A stretch of 18,068 bases of DNA from an uncultured Ruminococcus sp. (GTDB lineage Bacteria > Bacillota > Clostridia > Oscillospirales > Acutalibacteraceae): contig CACYDK010000129.1 of NCBI GenBank assembly GCA_902773155.1, forward strand, positions 1-18,068, given 5' to 3'. Within the stretch, counting starts at the first letter, position 1. The number at the start of each line of letters is the position of its first letter. The position numbers were made by a program, and so were the translations under genes. Positions 15,048 to 18,068 of this stretch are shown piece by piece. The notes beneath the pieces were generated by a model, which had not been told where the DNA came from, did no database searches, and was given only the letters and a program-made list of their open reading frames with translations.

Positions 15048-15596
15048 ATGTCACTGTTTCAAAATGAAAACATAACCGAACAGGATACAAATTATAAGAG
15101 CATGGGAAAAAGCCAGCTGATTATGCTTCTGCAATCTCAAAAGAGCGATATTGACGCGCTCGAGCGCAAGCTTGGTAAAACAGCCGCCTTAGAGGAGGAG
15201 AACAAGCGCCTCACAGAGCAGACTGCAGCCCTTGGCGCCGAGAACGAAGCGCTTAAAGCCAGGATCGCAGAATTGGAGGAGCAGCTTGCTCCAAAGGATT
15301 CCGAGCTTAACGAGCCGGGCTCGATCGCCGAAATGGCGTTTAGCGTCAACGGTGTTATGAACGCGGCGCAGAAAGCAGCCGACGATTATCTTGCAAAGAT
15401 CAAGGAAATGCATGATAATATGAGCCACGAGTACAGCGAATACGAGACAGCCGCCAGGCAAAAGGCGGACGCTATTATGAAGAATGCCGTCGAGGAAGCG
15501 GACGCTGTAAAAATGAAAGCCCGCACCGAGGCAAACGACATCTGGAACACCCTTCAAAAGCGATTGGATAACTATATTTCAGATAAAAAGCAGTAA
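15048..15596 (+). CDS. Small coiled-coil protein, DivIVA-like in character
   Basis: 182 residues, ATG start with AAGGAG 8 bp upstream and 31 bp after the EAL gene. There is no signal peptide or membrane helix. Residues about 34-88 form a heptad-rich coiled coil of Glu, Leu, Ala and Lys. A second helical region (about 97-178) contains repeated Ala/Glu/Lys blocks such as ARQKADAIMKNAVEEADAV, reminiscent of the tail of DivIVA and related polar scaffolds. I do not recognise a specific family. As the last gene of the operon it could help position or organise the export machine, but no motif proves this. The real function is unknown. Confidence 0.75.
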   Translation: MSLFQNENITEQDTNYKSMGKSQLIMLLQSQKSDIDALERKLGKTAALEEENKRLTEQTAALGAENEALKARIAELEEQLAPKDSELNEPGSIAEMAFSVNGVMNAAQKAADDYLAKIKEMHDNMSHEYSEYETAARQKADAIMKNAVEEADAVKMKARTEANDIWNTLQKRLDNYISDKKQ

Positions 15597-15619
15597 AAAC
15601 AATTTATACTTTGTAAAGC

Positions 15620-15654
15620 GAAGGCGCATACATCATAACGATGTACGCGCCTTC
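15620..15654 (+). terminator. Hairpin terminating the exopolysaccharide operon
   Basis: GAAGGCGC-a-TACATC (15620-15634) pairs with GATGTA-c-GCGCCTTC (15640-15654): 14 pairs with one mismatch and a 5-nt loop. It begins 23 bp after the coiled-coil stop. The 3' side is A/T-rich without a strong T run. The A-rich bases before it could supply a T run on the other strand, but no convergent gene exists there. Confidence 0.65.
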
Positions 15655-15719
15655 AATAATAAGGATGGCAGTGTTGCGAATTACGCATTATGAATCGCGT
15701 ATGTTAGGTACGTAAATTC

Positions 15720-15748
15720 TTTACAAAGTCTCGCTTTTAGTGTATAAT
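15720..15748 (+). promoter_or_regulatory. Sigma-A promoter of the GNAT gene
   Basis: TTTACA (15720-15725), a 17-bp spacer and a perfect TATAAT (15743-15748) form a near-consensus promoter, giving a leader of about 30 nt before the ATG at 15785. GGAGGTG at 15773-15779 is the ribosome site. The gene is therefore separate from the operon upstream. Confidence 0.8.
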
Positions 15749-15784
15749 TTAGTAAATTGAGCGGAATATAGCGGAGGTGCAAAT

Positions 15785-16225
15785 ATGGACAATTCTGTAA
15801 TAATCACGGAAGAACGCCTATCAGCTGAGGAATACATTGATTTCCTTAAAAGAACAGACTTAGGCTCTCAATATCCGAAAGAACGCTTTGAGGAGCGAAT
15901 CAAAAAATTAGTTAACAATGTTTCTATAAGTCTTGTTGCAAGGAACGAGAATAATTTAGTTGTCGGCGTGCTGTTCGGATTGACTGATTTTGCGTATTGG
16001 CTCTATATAACCGACTTGGGAGTTGACAGGGCGTATGTAAAGCAGGGAATAGGGAAACGGCTTATGAAAACCGCTCACTCCATTGCCGGCGGAGAGAAGG
16101 ATATAGCCGTATATTTGATCGCCAACGAAAACGCGATCCCGTTTTACGAAAAGCTCGGTATGAAAAAGTCAGATGATGTAATGCAGTACAACAATATTGA
16201 CTGGACAGAGTTTACAGTACAATAG
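15785..16225 (+). CDS. GNAT-family N-acetyltransferase
   Basis: 146 residues, a normal length for a single GNAT domain, which transfers acetyl from acetyl-CoA to an amine. The pantetheine-pyrophosphate loop is clear as VKQGIGKRLM (about 86-95), preceded by the central strand YITDLGVDRAYV. Near the C-terminus ANENAIPFYEKLGMKK (about 118-133) is the usual last motif. It is a cytosolic protein with no signal or membrane segment. It has its own promoter and no functional tie to the exopolysaccharide genes that I can see. The substrate cannot be told from sequence. Confidence 0.9.
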   Translation: MDNSVIITEERLSAEEYIDFLKRTDLGSQYPKERFEERIKKLVNNVSISLVARNENNLVVGVLFGLTDFAYWLYITDLGVDRAYVKQGIGKRLMKTAHSIAGGEKDIAVYLIANENAIPFYEKLGMKKSDDVMQYNNIDWTEFTVQ

Positions 16226-16440
16226 TATGATTTCCTTGAGCTGATTACCCGAGTAATAACGTTAATATATAACTGTATCGGAACCACATCAGCGAGGTCA
16301 GTTTCGTCCTTAGCGCCGTAAGCTGTTTTTGGAATTCATTTTATTACAAATATTTTATAGCGTTACAATCTGTGCCGTTTTTGTTCGGTTTTGAACAGAT
16401 GCATCCAAAAGTGCTCATTTCTGAACATTTTGGGCTTATA
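16226..16440. other. Intergenic region after the GNAT gene
   Basis: This AT-leaning stretch holds no supportable gene. Short foldbacks exist, such as ATTAC/GTAAT near 16245 and CTTA/TAAG near 16312, the latter followed by a few T residues, but neither makes a convincing terminator. Nothing else is recognised. Confidence 0.5.
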
Positions 16441-16447
16441 TTGTATA

Positions 16448-16476
16448 TTGAAATTACTGACACAGCGTGATATACT
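16448..16476 (+). promoter_or_regulatory. Promoter of the secreted Ig-like protein gene
   Basis: TTGAAA (16448-16453), a 17-bp spacer and TATACT (16471-16476), with TG at 16468-16469, make an extended -10 promoter. The leader would be about 60 nt, with AAAGGAGAG ahead of the ATG at 16543. Confidence 0.75.
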
Positions 16477-16487
16477 AAAGCCACAGC

Positions 16488-16507
16488 AAAAAGGAAATGA
16501 CCTTTTT
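16488..16507 (+). other. 5' leader hairpin
   Basis: AAAAAGG (16488-16494) pairs with CCTTTTT (16501-16507) over a 6-nt loop, just after the expected transcription start. It could protect the mRNA 5' end. The stem is weak and ends in T residues, so slight attenuation is also possible. Confidence 0.4.
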
Positions 16508-16542
16508 CACAAACATTTATAAAATTAAAGGAGAGAATCAAA

Positions 16543-17784
16543 ATGAAAAAATTTACAGGATTATTTTTATGCTTGCTTATCGCGCTCAGCACGGTTGTAT
16601 TTTCCGTGACGGCTTCCGCCGCATCGGCTGTTAACAAAACGGTTTCGTGTTATCAAAGCGTTAACCTGACGTTTAATAAGGCGGAAAGCGACGAATATGA
16701 GTGTAAGGTTGAAAACAACGACAAAAAATACATAAAGCTTGAAGCGTACAACGAGGGCGAATATTACTGGCTTATGGTATCCGGCCTAAAGGCGACAAAA
16801 ACGGAAAAGCCCCTTATCACGATAACCGATAAAAAAGACGGTAATGAAGTTAAGCAATTTCAGATTACCGTAAACGATGTAAAAACATTCAAGCATTCGG
16901 ACGAAAAAATAAACAAGGGCGTATGGAAAGAAATCAACATCAAGAACCCTTACGACAAGGATCACGAGTTTTCTTATAATAAGAAAATCATAAAATTCGA
17001 AAAAGGCGGCTACGGCGACGGAAACGGTAACTGGAAGCATTATATAAAAGGCCTTAACAAGGGTACAACCACTGTAAAGGTTAAGCTGAAAAATACAAAA
17101 ATCGTATTAAGCAGCTTTAAGGTTACTGTGGGCGATTACAAGGCGACAATAAAGAAAGCCTATAAAAACACCAATCTCAAATATAACAAGCACCTTAAAA
17201 AATCCTATTGCCTCAGCCAAGGCGGCTCGATAAACTTAGGCGAGGCTGTGAAAAACTTCCACGCAAACAGCAAAATATCGGTAAAGATCAAGAATGAGTC
17301 GATCCTGAAAACAGCAAAGGTTAAAAAGGATAAGTATTCGCCGGAGGCTGTAAAGCTTTACGCGGCTAAAACAGGAAACACCAAGGTTGACGTTTACGAG
17401 AAGCGCGGCACGGCGAAAAAGACGAAAATCGGAACTATCAGCGTTAAGGTGAGCAAAGCTAAGGACGCGGAAGTATTCGGCGCTAACCGTGAGCTTGATA
17501 ACGACGGTATATTCTACGAGTTCTTTGTAAATGTCGGCGATAAAATCGATCTGAAAAAGATTGTTACCAACAGATACATTAACGGACCTACGGGCTCGAA
17601 GTTCAATGAAAGCGAGTATAAATTCAGCTTTACGGCTTCGCCCGCCGATGTAGTGAGCGTAGACCAAAGCACAGGTGTCTTTACGATTCTGAGCGGCGGC
17701 AGTAACGAGGTAGGCTGCACAATAACCTTTGCCGACGGCTCAAAGGCTTCATGCAGCGGAAGCTTCGATATCGTTAATGAATAA
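16543..17784 (+). CDS. Secreted lysine-rich protein with Ig-like repeats
   Basis: 413 residues. A clear signal peptide ends near residue 27 (TASA then ASAVNK). The mature chain is rich in Lys, Asn and Asp and almost wholly beta-strand in pattern. It reads as about four Ig-like (Big_2-type) modules: about 30-112, 118-195, 205-305 and 312-412. Recurrent strands include ITITDKKDG, TTTVKVKL, NTKVDVYE and VVSVDQSTGVFTI, the last being the usual Big_2 signature. There is no LPxTG motif, membrane anchor or enzyme domain visible, so it is either free in the medium or held on the surface by charge. It is monocistronic, with its own promoter and terminator. The function is unknown; binding to polysaccharide or host surfaces would fit the fold. 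Its lysine-rich, AT-richer coding differs from the operon genes. Confidence 0.85.
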   Translation: MKKFTGLFLCLLIALSTVVFSVTASAASAVNKTVSCYQSVNLTFNKAESDEYECKVENNDKKYIKLEAYNEGEYYWLMVSGLKATKTEKPLITITDKKDGNEVKQFQITVNDVKTFKHSDEKINKGVWKEINIKNPYDKDHEFSYNKKIIKFEKGGYGDGNGNWKHYIKGLNKGTTTVKVKLKNTKIVLSSFKVTVGDYKATIKKAYKNTNLKYNKHLKKSYCLSQGGSINLGEAVKNFHANSKISVKIKNESILKTAKVKKDKYSPEAVKLYAAKTGNTKVDVYEKRGTAKKTKIGTISVKVSKAKDAEVFGANRELDNDGIFYEFFVNVGDKIDLKKIVTNRYINGPTGSKFNESEYKFSFTASPADVVSVDQSTGVFTILSGGSNEVGCTITFADGSKASCSGSFDIVNE

Positions 17785-17801
17785 ATACAATACACAAAAA
17801 T

Positions 17802-17835
17802 GGGTCGGCTCATTTTGAGTCGACCCTTAGCTTTT
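17802..17835 (+). terminator. Intrinsic terminator after the Ig-like gene
   Basis: GGGTCGGCTCA (17802-17812) pairs with TGAGTCGACCC (17816-17826) with one G-T wobble and a 3-nt loop. A T-rich tail follows (17827-17835). It starts 17 bp after the stop codon. Confidence 0.8.
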
Positions 17836-17837
17836 AA

Positions 17838-18068
17838 ATTCATCTCAGAGACCGTGGAGCCAGAGTCTGATCAATTAAGAATTAATAATTAATTGCGCAT
17901 TGCGAATTGTTTTAACATTGATCTGATGCTCCCGCCCCGTCGGTGAAACATCGCAAGTCCAATTCCTCTGCATTTTGTTGTCGGCAGTATAGGCTGTATA
18001 AAAAGTCAAATAATAGCTTTTTATCTTTATCGAAAGAGGTGTGATGTAATAAGTGCACAAATAACAGA
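17838..18068. other. AT-rich tail without a supportable gene
   Basis: Bases 17880-17911 contain nested AATTAAT/ATTAATT and GCGCATTGCGAAT palindromic sequence, similar in style to the ACGCATTATGAAT stretch at about 15681. Such sequences are typical of small dispersed repeats. A weak promoter (TTGTTG at 17975-17980, TATAAA at 17997-18002, spacing 16) and a GAAAGAGGTG ribosome-site-like run near 18033 suggest that a gene may begin beyond the window. No start codon with an open frame is visible before the end. Confidence 0.35.

Noticed and set aside
17875..18060. Reverse-strand open frame in the tail
   Set aside because: AT-rich, with no ribosome site or domain; it overlaps palindromic repeat-like sequence.
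1..18068. CRISPR array, tRNA, rRNA, transposase or phage genes
   Set aside because: I looked for regularly spaced repeats, cloverleaf motifs and transposase or integrase motifs and saw none; the only substantial repeat is the 64-bp pair.

Overview
The window looks like a chromosomal segment of a Gram-positive anaerobe of the class Clostridia, probably the Ruminococcaceae/Oscillospiraceae. The basis is moderate GC, strong GGAGG-type ribosome sites, TTG starts, sigma-A-type promoters, and the absence of any outer-membrane component beside an exopolysaccharide synthase. The organism call is an inference; there is no rRNA or other phylogenetic marker here. All genes lie on the + strand.

Region 1 (about 78-3404) is a two-gene c-di-GMP signalling unit. 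It holds a promoter, a membrane HD-GYP phosphodiesterase with an ECF-transporter-S-like N-terminus and a Cache-like extracellular domain, and then a polytopic membrane diguanylate cyclase with an intact GGDEF motif.

Region 2 (about 3488-15654) is one long transcription unit. It starts with a promoter and a leader of about 320 nt. The leader contains a class-I c-di-GMP riboswitch (GEMM-I) whose last bases are also the 5' arm of a rho-independent terminator. Behind it lie VTC-domain protein, DUF4956 membrane protein, polysaccharide deacetylase lipoprotein, CotH-family kinase-like protein, a clan GH-A-like glycoside hydrolase, a membrane-anchored HEAT-repeat protein, a processive family-2 glycosyltransferase, an EAL phosphodiesterase with an extracellular solute-binding sensor, and a coiled-coil protein. 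The set reads as a secreted-polysaccharide machine (polymerase, deacetylase, hydrolase, accessory phosphate-chemistry proteins) whose expression is set by c-di-GMP. Enzymes that make and destroy the messenger are encoded immediately upstream and inside the operon. Between the CotH and hydrolase genes sits a non-coding cassette: a perfect 64-bp direct repeat flanking a 90-bp foldback element with 12-bp terminal inverted repeats.

Region 3 (about 15720-18068) is unrelated cargo: a GNAT acetyltransferase and a secreted lysine-rich Ig-like-repeat protein, each with its own good promoter, then a terminator and an AT-rich tail with no supportable gene.

The point most worth attention is the closed c-di-GMP circuit around a VTC/DUF4956/CotH-containing exopolysaccharide operon. 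The synthase has no PilZ domain, so transcription control through the riboswitch may be the main place where the messenger acts.
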